Assembly: GCF_013328345.1 (NCBI RefSeq)
Contig: NZ_JABULX010000004.1
Span: 145,627-209,626, forward strand
From: Marinifaba aquimaris
GTDB taxonomy: Bacteria; Pseudomonadota; Gammaproteobacteria; Enterobacterales; Alteromonadaceae
DNA length: 64,000 nt
Direction: 5' to 3'
Part shown: piece after piece, positions 8,352-18,139 of the stretch
Position numbering within the stretch: the first letter of the stretch is position 1
Layout: the number at the start of each line of letters is the position of its first letter
Translations under genes and position numbers: made by a program
Notes under the pieces: model-generated
Seen by the model: only the letters and a program-made list of their open reading frames with translations
Databases searched by the model: none
Told to the model about the DNA's origin: nothing

Positions 8352-10319
8352 ATGGAATTAGGCATTTTTGAAGGTCTTGTCTTATTACTAGCTACATCGG
8401 TACTGATGATTGCTATTTTTAGACGTTTTAACATTACGCCTATTTTGGCTTACCTATTGGCAGGTATTATTGCGGGTCCTTCTGGGTTCTCTTGGATAAG
8501 CGATTTGCACGATGTGCACTTTGTTGCTGAGCTCGGTATTGTCTTTTTACTTTTCTCCTTAGGTCTAGAATTCTCATTTCCCAAACTTATTGCCATGCGC
8601 AAAATGGTGTTTGGAACGGGCACATTACAGGTTATTTTAACGTTAACCGTGATAATGGTTATTTGCTTATCGCTCGGTTTTAGTTGGCAGGGCGCATTTG
8701 CTATTGGTTGTATTTTAGCGCTTTCTTCCACCGCTATTGTTATCAAGCTGCTATCTGAATCAGGTAAGTTACAAAACCGAAAAAGCCAGCTCGCAGTTTC
8801 AGTCTTATTATTCCAAGACATTGCCGTAGTGCCTATGCTGATTGTTTTCCCAATCTTATCCCTTGGTGAAGGTGCCGCATTTGGCAGCGCTTTACTGGAA
8901 GCATCACTTAAAGGTATCGCTGTATTTGCATTACTCATAGGGGCTGGTAAGTGGATCTTACCTCGAGTATTTGACGAGATTGCACAAGCTCGAAGTAATG
9001 AGTTATTCGTTTTAACCACGTTACTCGTTGCATTGGTTGCTGGTGGTGTTACGCATTTGTTCGGTCTGTCTATGGCATTAGGCGCATTTTTGGCTGGTAT
9101 GATGTTAGGTGAAAGTCAGTACAAACATCAATTAGAAGCGGATATTCGTCCATTTAGAGATATATTAATGGGATTATTCTTCTCTATGGTGGGTATGTAT
9201 TTAAACATCGTCACCATTTGGGAGTCTATTCATTGGTTAATTCTTGCCTGCGTTGCCACATTATTAATTAAAATATTAGTTATTTTTGCGACTGCAAAAT
9301 TAATGAAAGAGAAAACCAATGATGCACTCGCCGTTTCGATAAAACTATGTCAGATGGGTGAATTTGGTTTTGTCTTAGCTGCCTTAGCATCCGAAAACAA
9401 ACTTATTAGTCCTGAAGTGACATCTATTCTGATCGGTGTTGGTGTATTGAGCATGGCTGTAACACCATACTTAATTAATAATGCACAAAAAATTACTAAT
9501 CTCATATTGATGGGGGATTTGGTTAATAGTGAAGATAAAATGCCCGGCTTTAAATCTGAACTCAAAGACCATGTGGTGATTTGTGGTTTCGGTCGTGTGG
9601 GGCAAACGGTTGCTCGTTTTTTAAGAACTGAAGCAATTCCTTATATTGCAGTAGACTTTGATCCTATGCGTGTGCAAGAAGCGCAACAAGCTGGAGAAAA
9701 AGTACATTTTGGTGACGCCAACAACCCAGATATTTTAAAAGCGGTGAATGCGCTTGAAGCGCAATTAGTGATTGTCACCTTAGATGAGCCAGTCAAAGCA
9801 ACACAGGTCGTGCATCAAGTTAGAATTTTATCACCTGATATTAAAGTAATTGTAAGAACCACAGATGATGAGCATTTACAAAGTCTTAAATCTGCAGGAG
9901 CGGACGAAGTTGTACCTGAAAAATTGGAAGGTAGCTTGATGCTGGTGTTACACGTACTGTTTCGCTCTGGTGTGCCGGTGAGAAGAATCTTTAGCCGTAT
10001 ACGAAGAGAAAGGCGCTCTCAATACAATTTTATGCACGGTTTCTTCCCTGGCGAAAATGTGGATATTGGCGGTGAGAAACGCGACCAGCTTGAATTTTTA
10101 CATGCCATACCGTTACCCCTTGGTGCACATGCTGTCGGTAAATCAATTGCAGAGCTCGGCTTAAGCGATATGAAAATTGATGTCGTTGGTTTGAGACGAA
10201 ACTCTCAAGAGATTGAATGGCCAAGTGACTCCATGCGTATACGTGAAGATGACATTATGGTCATTAGAGCCAAGCCACATCGCGTCGAAAAGGCGGAGCG
10301 CTACCTACTTGAAGGCTAG
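8352..10319 (+). CDS. CPA2-family monovalent cation:proton antiporter with RCK domain (KefB/KefC-like)
   Basis: 655 residues. Residues 1-385 are a hydrophobic CPA2 antiporter unit of about 12 membrane segments, including VLLFQDIAVVP and GMMLGESQYKHQLEADI motifs characteristic of Kef/YbaL-type exchangers. Residues about 400-520 form a TrkA-N/RCK nucleotide-binding domain (HVVICGFGRVGQTVAR), and the C-terminal ~80 residues a TrkA-C-like domain ending in DDIMVIRAKP. The protein likely exchanges K+ (or Na+) for H+ in the inner membrane under nucleotide or glutathione control. No KefF/KefG partner is adjacent, so it is not certain that it is a true glutathione-gated Kef system. Confidence 0.9.
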   Translation: MELGIFEGLVLLLATSVLMIAIFRRFNITPILAYLLAGIIAGPSGFSWISDLHDVHFVAELGIVFLLFSLGLEFSFPKLIAMRKMVFGTGTLQVILTLTVIMVICLSLGFSWQGAFAIGCILALSSTAIVIKLLSESGKLQNRKSQLAVSVLLFQDIAVVPMLIVFPILSLGEGAAFGSALLEASLKGIAVFALLIGAGKWILPRVFDEIAQARSNELFVLTTLLVALVAGGVTHLFGLSMALGAFLAGMMLGESQYKHQLEADIRPFRDILMGLFFSMVGMYLNIVTIWESIHWLILACVATLLIKILVIFATAKLMKEKTNDALAVSIKLCQMGEFGFVLAALASENKLISPEVTSILIGVGVLSMAVTPYLINNAQKITNLILMGDLVNSEDKMPGFKSELKDHVVICGFGRVGQTVARFLRTEAIPYIAVDFDPMRVQEAQQAGEKVHFGDANNPDILKAVNALEAQLVIVTLDEPVKATQVVHQVRILSPDIKVIVRTTDDEHLQSLKSAGADEVVPEKLEGSLMLVLHVLFRSGVPVRRIFSRIRRERRSQYNFMHGFFPGENVDIGGEKRDQLEFLHAIPLPLGAHAVGKSIAELGLSDMKIDVVGLRRNSQEIEWPSDSMRIREDDIMVIRAKPHRVEKAERYLLEG

Positions 10320-10455
10320 GTGATAAGTGCTGGCTGTAGTTACGTAAAAAATACTGGACGTATTAAATCGTTCTCGCAGATAAAAAGCGTTAACTTGTTT
10401 GCAGGTTAGCGCTTTTATTTTTAGCATAGCCCGATCGTTTACAAAGGATAATAAA

Positions 10456-12678
10456 ATGACTTTACGTACTTTAAATGCTTGGCTTACCGCATGTTTGTTG
10501 TGGTTTAGCGGCATTACCCATGCTGAGCCGTGGACTATAGAGCGCATTGCTTCAGAGCCTAGTTTATCGGGTGACTCACTTAGAAAAGTTCAGTATGCAC
10601 CTGATGGTAGCCGTATTACTTACCTGAAAAATAGAACGGATGAACAATACAAGTTTGATCTATGGCAATTTGATGTCAAAACTAACAAACACAGTCGTTT
10701 AGTTAATGCCGATGATTTACTTCAAGGTAAAGAAGTTTTATCGGATGAAGAAAAAGCGCGCCGTGAACGTTTGCGTTTATATGGTCAGGGCATCGTCTCA
10801 TACAGCTGGTCTGCGGATGCATCAGCCTTGTTATTCCCGTTAAACGGTGATGTTTTCTATTATCAGCTCAATACGAAGCAATCTCGCAACATCACAAAAT
10901 CTAGTGGCTTTGAAACGGATGTTAAATTTTCTCCAAATGGCCAGTACATTTCCTATATACGTGAACAAAATTTATATTATTTTGATTTAAAAGCGGGCAA
11001 AGAAGTTGCCGTGACAAGTGTAGGTGGTGGCACCATCAAATTCGGTATGGCTGAGTTTGTAGCGCAAGAAGAAATGACTCGTATGACAGGTTACTGGTGG
11101 TCACCTGACAGCCAAAAGTTAGCGTTAACTAAAACCGATGAACAAGATGTCGACATTGCAGTAAGAAATGAAATTTATGCCGACGAAATTAAACTATTTG
11201 AGCAGCGCTATCCTTTTACAGGTACGGCTAATGCTGCAATTGAATTAGGTATATACCAACTTAGTAACCAATCAACGACTTGGCTTGATTTAGGCCAAGA
11301 TAAAGATATTTACTTAGCTCGAGTTAATTGGCAACAAAATAGCCAAGTACTGAGTTATCAATGGCAAAATCGAACTCAACAAAAGTTAGAACTTAGATTT
11401 TTTGATCTAGCAACTGCTAAGCAAGAAGTGGCGCTAACTGAAACCAGTAATACTTGGGTTAACTTGCATAAGTCTCTTGCTTTTTTAAAAGACAAAAAAC
11501 GTTTTATTTGGGCATCTGAACGAGATGGCTACAAGCACCTTTACCTTTACCGTATAAACGAATTAAACAAGCCTGTGCAGTTAACTAAGGGTGAGTGGGT
11601 TGTTGATAAACTTGAATACGTTGATGAAAAACGAGGCGATGTTTACTTTACGGGAAGAAAAAATACACCACTAGAGAAGCATTTGTACAAAGTTAATTGG
11701 CATGAACCTGGCGTAATCAAAAAAATATCTAAGCGAGCGGGTTACCACAATGTTGTTTTTGCTAAAGATGGATCTGGTTATATCGATAACTTTTCTACTG
11801 CCAATAGCCCAGAGCAGGTGAGTATCCATGATAAAACGGGTAAACAGTCTGGTTGGTTAGTCGAAAATGCATTAGATAAAAACCACCCTCTGCACGCTTT
11901 TCTTGATAATTGGGTTGAGCCTAGATTCGGTACATTAACTGCTGAAGATGGGCAAACGCTACACTATAGCATTTATAAACCCAATAAAATTAACCCATAT
12001 ATAGCACACCCAGCCATTGTTAAAGTGTATGGTGGACCTCATGTGCAAAGAGTGACGAATCGTTGGAGCCACCGCAATTTGTGGAATCAGTACATGGCCC
12101 AACAGGGCTATGTTATTTTTGCCCTAGATAATCGAGGTAGCTATTATCGCGGTAAGGCATTTGAGGCACCGATATATCGTCACTTGGCAGACCCTGAAAT
12201 CAATGATCAAATTTTGGGTGCTAAATACTTAGCCTCTTTAGATTATGTTGATGGCAAAAAAATTGGCATTTTCGGCCATAGCTACGGTGGCTACATGTCG
12301 TTAATGGCGATGTTTAAAGCTGGCGATTATTTTAGTGCAGGTGTATCTGGTGCGCCTGTAACAGACTGGTTACTTTACGATACGCACTACACAGAACGCT
12401 ATTTAGGTCACCCAGAAGAAAATGCGGCTGGTTACACGGCAAGCTCTGTCTTTCCGTACGCTAAAGATCTCAAGGGCCGATTATTAATTTATCATGGAAT
12501 GGCCGATGACAATGTGCTGTTTACTCACAGTACCAAGTTATACAGTGAGCTACAAAAACAAGGTAAGCTATTTGAAATTTTAGATTACCCTGGCAGTAAA
12601 CACAGTATGCGAGGCAAAGCGGTTCAAATACACCTTAACCGCTCAATAAGTGACTTTTTTGACCGTCATTTAAAGTAA
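10456..12678 (+). CDS. Dipeptidyl-peptidase IV-like S9B serine peptidase
   Basis: 740 residues from ATG 10456, chosen over an upstream TTG because AAAGGA lies at good distance and the sequence begins with a proper signal peptide (cleavage near THA|EP). The N-terminal half is a beta-propeller with the S9B motif EFVAQEEMTR ahead of GYWWSPDS, whose glutamates bind the substrate N-terminus in DPP-IV. The C-terminal alpha/beta-hydrolase has the nucleophile Ser609 in GHSYGGY, the Asp region HGMADDNV, and the His in GSKHSM. Expected to cleave Xaa-Pro dipeptides from peptides in the periplasm. A TonB-dependent receptor gene follows after a terminator, which fits peptide scavenging but does not prove it. 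Confidence 0.92.
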   Translation: MTLRTLNAWLTACLLWFSGITHAEPWTIERIASEPSLSGDSLRKVQYAPDGSRITYLKNRTDEQYKFDLWQFDVKTNKHSRLVNADDLLQGKEVLSDEEKARRERLRLYGQGIVSYSWSADASALLFPLNGDVFYYQLNTKQSRNITKSSGFETDVKFSPNGQYISYIREQNLYYFDLKAGKEVAVTSVGGGTIKFGMAEFVAQEEMTRMTGYWWSPDSQKLALTKTDEQDVDIAVRNEIYADEIKLFEQRYPFTGTANAAIELGIYQLSNQSTTWLDLGQDKDIYLARVNWQQNSQVLSYQWQNRTQQKLELRFFDLATAKQEVALTETSNTWVNLHKSLAFLKDKKRFIWASERDGYKHLYLYRINELNKPVQLTKGEWVVDKLEYVDEKRGDVYFTGRKNTPLEKHLYKVNWHEPGVIKKISKRAGYHNVVFAKDGSGYIDNFSTANSPEQVSIHDKTGKQSGWLVENALDKNHPLHAFLDNWVEPRFGTLTAEDGQTLHYSIYKPNKINPYIAHPAIVKVYGGPHVQRVTNRWSHRNLWNQYMAQQGYVIFALDNRGSYYRGKAFEAPIYRHLADPEINDQILGAKYLASLDYVDGKKIGIFGHSYGGYMSLMAMFKAGDYFSAGVSGAPVTDWLLYDTHYTERYLGHPEENAAGYTASSVFPYAKDLKGRLLIYHGMADDNVLFTHSTKLYSELQKQGKLFEILDYPGSKHSMRGKAVQIHLNRSISDFFDRHLK

Positions 12679-12992
12679 AACATTCAAAAGCTGGGTAGGT
12701 TATTACCCAGCTTTTTTCCTGCCTTTCTAAGTAAAACAATCCATATCCTTTTTTAATTGAAGTCCACTTTTTAAAGTTGTGTTAAGTGACTGACAAAACC
12801 GCATGAAAACCAAGCGACAGTTACGATAATTAATCTCTTTATATTATTAAGCTGTTGAAATTAAAGGTTAAATTTAATTGATGATACTTAACATTTCTTG
12901 AATGTGGTGATGGAACTTTCCTCTATATGATTTTAGCCAGATGGAACTGCAGACGCGTTCTAATCATAAAAATTATATGAAAGAGGAATATC
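12679..12992. other. Intergenic region between the peptidase and the TonB-dependent receptor
   Basis: 314 bases without a gene. It holds the terminator at 12686-12717 and then an AT-rich leader before the receptor, with AAAGAGG just ahead of its ATG. No conserved RNA motif or clear operator was recognised. Confidence 0.6.
12686..12717 (+). terminator. Terminator after the S9B peptidase gene
   Basis: AAAAGCTGGGT pairs with ACCCAGCTTTT around a 9-nt loop, ending in a T run, starting 7 nt after the stop. Confidence 0.85.
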
Positions 12993-15440
12993 ATGAAAAA
13001 GACACTTTTATCAGTCGCTATTGCTTCTAGTTTTTCTAGTATCCCCAGTTTTGCTCAAGCTAATGAAGGTGAAGAGCTAGAAGTAATATCTATCACTGGT
13101 TCTCGAATTAATCGTGCCGATATGGAGACAGCATCGCCTGTAACTGTCATCAGTGCAGGGGACATTGCTGCACAAGGTTATACTTCGGTTGAAGCGATAT
13201 TATCAGACCAACCTGCTATTGCAGGTATAAATTTGGGTTCAAATTCCAATAATGGCTCGGGTGGTTCAGCTACGGTTAACTTAAGAGGAATGGGCGAACA
13301 ACGTACTTTGGTATTACTTAATGGTCGCAGAATGGTAGCTTCTGGTATTGGTGCAGATAGTTCTGTTGATTTAAATACCATCCCTGTGGGCATGATCCAA
13401 TCGATTGAGATTTTAAAAGATGGAGCCAGTGCGGTATATGGTTCTGATGCTATTGCTGGTGTCGTGAACATTATCACTAAGAAAGACTATGAAGGTACTG
13501 AAATTAACTTAACTGGTGGTATGTCTGGTGAGGGTGATGGTGAAACACTCGGTTTGAGTATCTTACATGGCTTGGATGGTGATGATTATAATTTAGTACT
13601 TGGTGCTTCTTATGATGAGCGAAAAGAAGTCAAACAAGGTGATAGAGATTATATCCCTGAAGGTTGCTCTTCGTTCATACCAGAAGGCTCATTAGATGGA
13701 TGGGTACCCGATGGCAATGGTGGTTTTAAAGAGCGAGATTCATGTTATGACTATGCTGCTGAATCTTTAGCCCAAACCCCCAATGAAATTTACAATGTGT
13801 TTTCGGCATTGCAAATGGATTTGGGCAGTGATGTCTACTGGGATACGGATATCATGTATACCTTTAGAAAATCTAATCAAGAAATGGCCCCACAACCAGC
13901 AGCAATCGATTTATCTGTTTGCCAAAGCTATGAACAAGGTAACTGTTTAGATATGGGCGATGTGTTAATTCCTGAATTGGATGAATTGGAATACAAGCGC
14001 CGCATGACAGATGCAGGTAATCGTATTTATCAGCAAGAGACAGAAACGTATCGCATCAGCAGTGAATTAAATGGTGAATTGGCTTCAGGCGATACTTGGA
14101 ATGCTTCAATTACCTATGCAAAAAATGAATCTAAAGATTGGGTTCACAACTCCATTAATGCGGTCAAAATGGAGCAATCTATTTATGAACACCAACAGGA
14201 GTGGCTCTCAGGTCAGCCTTTATCCGATGAAATTATCGATGATGTAACTTACCTAGAGCACAACGAAGGCGGAAATGAACAATTTGTTATCGCGTTAGGT
14301 TATGCCGGTGAAACGGATAGTGAAATTGGTTATGCTGTTGGCGTTGAAAGCCGCTATGAAGAAGGCTATTACACACCCGATCAAGTCGTACAAGATGGAG
14401 AAAGTACTGCGGCGCAACAAGATCCCACATCTGGTGATTATCACGTGAAAAGTATTTATGGTGAAGTAGCAGTGCCTGTCACCGATGCATGGAATATCGA
14501 AGGTGCAGTGCGTTACGACCATTACAGTACGTTTGGCGGTGAAGCTACGTGGAAGCTTGGAACAACTTATGAAATTAATGATAACTGGATGCTTCGCGGT
14601 GTAGCTGCAACAGGGTATCGCGCACCTAATGTCTCTGAGCTTTATGGTGGGAATACCGGTTCATATGATTATCTATCAGACCCTTGGGGTAGAACGGAAG
14701 ATGCACAAATTTTAGTTTTTTATACTTCTGATCCCGATCTTCAGCCAGAAAAATCAAAATCTTTAACCGCGGGAATTGTTTGGGATGCGACAGATAATTT
14801 AAGCGCGACAATCGATTATTGGTCATTTGATGTTGACGACGCTATTGCACGCGTTGATGTGCAAAATGAACTAAACAAATGTTTCTCAGGTGATTTGAGT
14901 GCATGTGAATTAATTAATGTATCACCTGATGGCGATTTAGATAACTTAACTGCATCTTTAACCAATGTAGGTAATCAAAAGACCAGTGGTTTAGATTTAA
15001 ACGTGCAGTATAAATTTGATGCTTTTGGCCGGGCAAGCCGTTTTAGTTTCGATACAACATACTTACTTGAATTTGAAGAGGACGGGGTTGATTACACTGG
15101 TACCATTGGCGGTATGACAGGGGCCTATGCTGAACTCAAAGCTAATGCCATGTTGCAATCTAATATTACGGATAACTTTGATTTAACGTATCAGGCTCAA
15201 TATATTCAAGGGATGGATGGTGAATACTACGGTGAAACATTCAGCACTTCATCAGTGGTTTATCACAATATGTCTGATACCTATACTCTCTCAGATCAAA
15301 TGACGCTGACAGCGGGTATTAATAACCTCTTTGATAAAGAGCCAGAAGAAGTCATGGGGGGCAATGATATGGGTACTGTTCCTGAGGTTTATGATGTGAT
15401 TGGTCGGACTTTCTTCGCTGGGTTAAATTATAAGTTTTAA
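12993..15440 (+). CDS. TonB-dependent outer-membrane receptor
   Basis: 815 residues with a signal peptide (cleavage near FAQA). A TonB-box-like stretch ELEVISITGSRI is followed by the plug domain (about 45-160) with the typical NLRGMGEQRTLVLLNGRRM and AVYGSDAIAGVVNI motifs. The rest is a 22-strand-type barrel rich in aromatic strands, ending in a final strand with terminal Phe (FFAGLNYKF). The ITGSRI start and LLNGRR/IEILKDGASAVYG motifs belong to the large, poorly specified group common in Alteromonadales, often used for peptides, oligosaccharides or siderophores. The neighbouring DPP-IV-like peptidase makes peptides a reasonable guess. AAAGAGG serves as ribosome binding site. Confidence 0.92.
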   Translation: MKKTLLSVAIASSFSSIPSFAQANEGEELEVISITGSRINRADMETASPVTVISAGDIAAQGYTSVEAILSDQPAIAGINLGSNSNNGSGGSATVNLRGMGEQRTLVLLNGRRMVASGIGADSSVDLNTIPVGMIQSIEILKDGASAVYGSDAIAGVVNIITKKDYEGTEINLTGGMSGEGDGETLGLSILHGLDGDDYNLVLGASYDERKEVKQGDRDYIPEGCSSFIPEGSLDGWVPDGNGGFKERDSCYDYAAESLAQTPNEIYNVFSALQMDLGSDVYWDTDIMYTFRKSNQEMAPQPAAIDLSVCQSYEQGNCLDMGDVLIPELDELEYKRRMTDAGNRIYQQETETYRISSELNGELASGDTWNASITYAKNESKDWVHNSINAVKMEQSIYEHQQEWLSGQPLSDEIIDDVTYLEHNEGGNEQFVIALGYAGETDSEIGYAVGVESRYEEGYYTPDQVVQDGESTAAQQDPTSGDYHVKSIYGEVAVPVTDAWNIEGAVRYDHYSTFGGEATWKLGTTYEINDNWMLRGVAATGYRAPNVSELYGGNTGSYDYLSDPWGRTEDAQILVFYTSDPDLQPEKSKSLTAGIVWDATDNLSATIDYWSFDVDDAIARVDVQNELNKCFSGDLSACELINVSPDGDLDNLTASLTNVGNQKTSGLDLNVQYKFDAFGRASRFSFDTTYLLEFEEDGVDYTGTIGGMTGAYAELKANAMLQSNITDNFDLTYQAQYIQGMDGEYYGETFSTSSVVYHNMSDTYTLSDQMTLTAGINNLFDKEPEEVMGGNDMGTVPEVYDVIGRTFFAGLNYKF

Positions 15441-15460
15441 TCGTTCAAGATAGATAAATA

Positions 15461-15486
15461 AAAGGCAACATTTGTTGCCTTTTTTG
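15461..15486 (+). terminator. Terminator after the TonB-dependent receptor
   Basis: AAAGGCAACA and TGTTGCCTTT form a near-perfect stem with a 2-nt centre, followed by T residues. Confidence 0.85.
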
Positions 15487-15607
15487 TTTGTCTGATGAAT
15501 ATAAAATATTGGTAAAGCTAGTTATCTCAACTAAGGTTATTAGCGCAAGGCGTTAATCATTATGCTGTTGATTAACAATATAAAAATAAACAAAAGGATG
15601 TATTTTT

Positions 15608-16312
15608 ATGGCGTTATCAAAAAAATTAATAGCCGAATTTATCGGCACGTTTTGGCTGGTTTTAGGGGGTTGTGGTTCGGCTGTTTTAGCTGCAGGTTTT
15701 CCTGACGTCGGTATTGGTTTACTAGGTGTTTCCTTAGCTTTTGGTTTAACCGTGTTGACGATGGCTTATGCAATTGGTCATATTTCTGGTTGTCATCTTA
15801 ACCCTGCTGTTTCAATTGGTTTAATGTTAGGTGGTCGTTTTGATGCAAAAGAACTCCCTCCTTATTTAGTTGCTCAAGTATTAGGTGCTATTGCAGCCGG
15901 AGCAGTGCTTTACACTATCGCTTCTGGAACCGGTGATTTTTCACTGGCATCTGGATTTGCTTCAAATGGATACGGCGAACACTCGCCTGGCGGTTACAGC
16001 TTAACAGCCGTACTGATTTGTGAAGTAGTCATGACATTTATGTTTTTGATGATTATCTTAGGTGCAACAGATGGCCGGGCTCCAGCCGGTTTTGCCCCGA
16101 TTGCAATTGGTCTGGCATTAACACTTATCCATTTAATTAGTATTCCTGTATCTAATACATCTGTTAATCCAGCTAGAAGTACGGGGGTAGCAGTATTTGT
16201 CGGTGATTGGGCCGTTTCACAGCTCTGGTTGTTCTGGGTAGCTCCTATTGTCGGTGCGGCTATTGCTGGTATTGTATATAAAAGTTTGTTTTCAGAAGAC
16301 AGTACGAATTAA
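15608..16312 (+). CDS. aqpZ: Aquaporin Z
   Basis: 234-residue inner-membrane water channel with six membrane helices and two half-helices. Both NPA boxes are visible: [10 protein letters not shown] (about 60) and [10 protein letters not shown] (about 185). The selectivity-filter context (HLNPAVS with a preceding SGCH, and Arg after the second NPA) is that of AqpZ water channels rather than glycerol facilitators. AAAGGATG lies a short way before the ATG. The gene is flanked by terminators on both sides and is likely monocistronic. Confidence 0.95.
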   Translation: MALSKKLIAEFIGTFWLVLGGCGSAVLAAGFPDVGIGLLGVSLAFGLTVLTMAYAIGHISGCHLNPAVSIGLMLGGRFDAKELPPYLVAQVLGAIAAGAVLYTIASGTGDFSLASGFASNGYGEHSPGGYSLTAVLICEVVMTFMFLMIILGATDGRAPAGFAPIAIGLALTLIHLISIPVSNTSVNPARSTGVAVFVGDWAVSQLWLFWVAPIVGAAIAGIVYKSLFSEDSTN

Positions 16313-16335
16313 GCGGTAAAAGCAGTGACTCACAT

Positions 16336-16366
16336 CGGGGGCTATGGGACAATAGCCCCGTTTTTT
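16336..16366 (+). terminator. Terminator after aqpZ
   Basis: GGGGCTA pairs with TAGCCCC across a short loop and is followed by GTTTTTT. Confidence 0.8.
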
Positions 16367-16385
16367 ACTCGTACAAAATACAACT

Positions 16386-17336
16386 ATGCCGTCCCAACCT
16401 TTATTGCACAAAAATAACCGTCACCAAGCTAGGTATGATTTACCTGCTTTATGCCAAACCTTGCCTGAGCTCAAGCAACACTTGATAGAAGCCCATGGCA
16501 ATCAAACGATAGACTTTAGTAACGATGCCGCAGTTAAAGCACTTAACCAAGCATTGTTAATGCATTTTTATAATATTCAGTTCTGGCAAATTCCCGATGG
16601 CTTTTTATGCCCAGCTATTCCTGGTCGTGCAGATTATATCCATCATTTATCTGATTTAATTCAATCTACATTATCCGAACCTTTTAATAAGGGTAAAAAA
16701 GTCAAAGTACTAGATATCGGTGTTGGGGCTAACTGTGTTTATCCGATTATTGGAATTCACGAATATGGCTGGCAATTTGTCGGTTCCGATATCAATCCCG
16801 TATCAGTTAAAACTGCACAAACGATAGCAAGAACCAACCCTGCAATTGCACGGCATCTAAAAATAAAGCAACAAAAAGGGCAGGGAATTTTAGAAGGAAT
16901 AATTGGTAAGAAGGAATTTTTTACTGCCACCATTTGTAACCCTCCTTTTCACAATTCAATTGAAGCTGCAAATAAGGGTACGCAGCGCAAATTGAGCAAT
17001 CTTGAAAAAAATAAGCAAAAGCGCGGTAGTACTGACATAAAAGCGAAATCTTCAGATCTTAATTTTGCAGGCCAAGGCAGTGAACTTTGGTGTCCTGGTG
17101 GTGAGCTTAGCTTTATTCAACAATACATCAAAGAAAGCCATGTATTCGCAGGCCAGTGTGCTTGGTTTTCGTGTTTAGTATCTAAAAAAGACAATTTAGA
17201 CAAACTTAAAAAGTCGCTTAAACAACAAGGCGTCGAACAAGTTAAACAATTTGATATGGCTCAAGGCAACAAGCAAAGTCGCTTTATCGCCTGGAGTTAT
17301 TTCCAACAACAAGAATTAAAAGAGATTATTTTGTAA
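16386..17336 (+). CDS. rlmF: 23S rRNA (adenine(1618)-N6)-methyltransferase RlmF
   Basis: 316 residues, the usual length of RlmF (YbiN), which methylates A1618 of 23S rRNA with S-adenosylmethionine. Motif I is VLDIGVGANCVYPIIG (about 110-125), and the N6-adenine/amino methyltransferase motif IV is CNPPFHNS (about 185-192). The family signature GQGSELWCPGGE is present. A membrane protein gene begins 8 nt after the stop, so the two are probably cotranscribed. Confidence 0.94.
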   Translation: MPSQPLLHKNNRHQARYDLPALCQTLPELKQHLIEAHGNQTIDFSNDAAVKALNQALLMHFYNIQFWQIPDGFLCPAIPGRADYIHHLSDLIQSTLSEPFNKGKKVKVLDIGVGANCVYPIIGIHEYGWQFVGSDINPVSVKTAQTIARTNPAIARHLKIKQQKGQGILEGIIGKKEFFTATICNPPFHNSIEAANKGTQRKLSNLEKNKQKRGSTDIKAKSSDLNFAGQGSELWCPGGELSFIQQYIKESHVFAGQCAWFSCLVSKKDNLDKLKKSLKQQGVEQVKQFDMAQGNKQSRFIAWSYFQQQELKEIIL

Positions 17337-17344
17337 GGAAACCA

Positions 17345-18085
17345 ATGCGCGTATTAGGGACAACATGTGTTTTATTCTTCTCTTTAGCATTTGCTTTTTT
17401 AGCTGGTTGGAAGATAACAGCAGCCTTTGAGTTTGCTTACCCACTTTGGTATCAGGTGATGGATATTGAGCAAGCTATTGCCAAATTTGCTCCGCAGAAC
17501 ATTTACAAACAAGATTTTGCATTAACGGACCCTCAGCAACATATACTACTTTTTAAACAAATAGCAGACAGCATCGAATTACCGTTAGCAGACGTAAAGT
17601 CTGCTTTAGCTTCGATTGAATACACAAACCGCGAACACACAGTAATTGATACGCTGTTGCACAACAGTGAAATACAGCACTTATACGATGTGGCTGTATT
17701 ACTCAACACCATTAATACGTTCTGCTTTGGGGTGATTATCTTAACCGCATCGCTATTATTTGGTATGTACCAATTCAGTCAAAATACAAAAACGAGTATC
17801 AATATTAAGATAACGGATGTTTACCTTTCGATGCTAGCACTGTTGTCGGTAGGTTTGATCATCATTGCGGTTATTGGCTTTAGACCAGTATTTTACCAAC
17901 TCCACAAATGGGTTTTTCCAGAAAACAGTCAGTGGTTTTTTTACTATCAAGAATCATTGATGACGACCTTGATGCAAGCGCCTTATTTGTTCGCTTACAT
18001 AGGTGGTTTATTGTTATTTGTCATACTAGCAATTCAGCTTGTGACGACATTTACCATCCAACGTTTGTTAATAAAAAAAAGCTAA
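17345..18085 (+). CDS. Integral membrane protein, possibly DUF1461 family
   Basis: 246 residues with about four membrane segments (1-25, 120-145, 160-183, 215-238). The long extracytoplasmic loop between the first two carries ALASIEYTNREH and NSEIQHLYDVAVLLN, which resembles the conserved region before the second helix of DUF1461 (TIGR01906) proteins. Function unknown; the family call is a memory-based resemblance. It follows rlmF closely (8 nt), with GGAAACC before the ATG. Its stop codon lies inside the stem of the terminator at 18077. Confidence 0.72.
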   Translation: MRVLGTTCVLFFSLAFAFLAGWKITAAFEFAYPLWYQVMDIEQAIAKFAPQNIYKQDFALTDPQQHILLFKQIADSIELPLADVKSALASIEYTNREHTVIDTLLHNSEIQHLYDVAVLLNTINTFCFGVIILTASLLFGMYQFSQNTKTSINIKITDVYLSMLALLSVGLIIIAVIGFRPVFYQLHKWVFPENSQWFFYYQESLMTTLMQAPYLFAYIGGLLLFVILAIQLVTTFTIQRLLIKKS

Positions 18086-18109
18086 ACCGCAAGACTGGGT
18101 TTAGCTTTT
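18077..18109. terminator. Bidirectional terminator between the membrane protein and csiV
   Basis: AAAAGCTAAACC and GGTTTAGCTTTT form a perfect 12-bp stem with a 9-nt loop. A/T runs on both sides allow it to serve the plus-strand membrane protein gene and the minus-strand csiV gene. The left arm contains the stop codon of the membrane protein. Confidence 0.85.
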
Positions 18110-18139
18110 AAATAAGGCCGTATTGTCGTTTTAAATGGG

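Noticed and set aside
8450..9019. Long minus-strand reading frame opposite the antiporter gene (189 codons)
   Set aside because: Antisense to a hydrophobic coding region; composition rich in Asn/Ser/Ile with no domain and no ribosome binding site.
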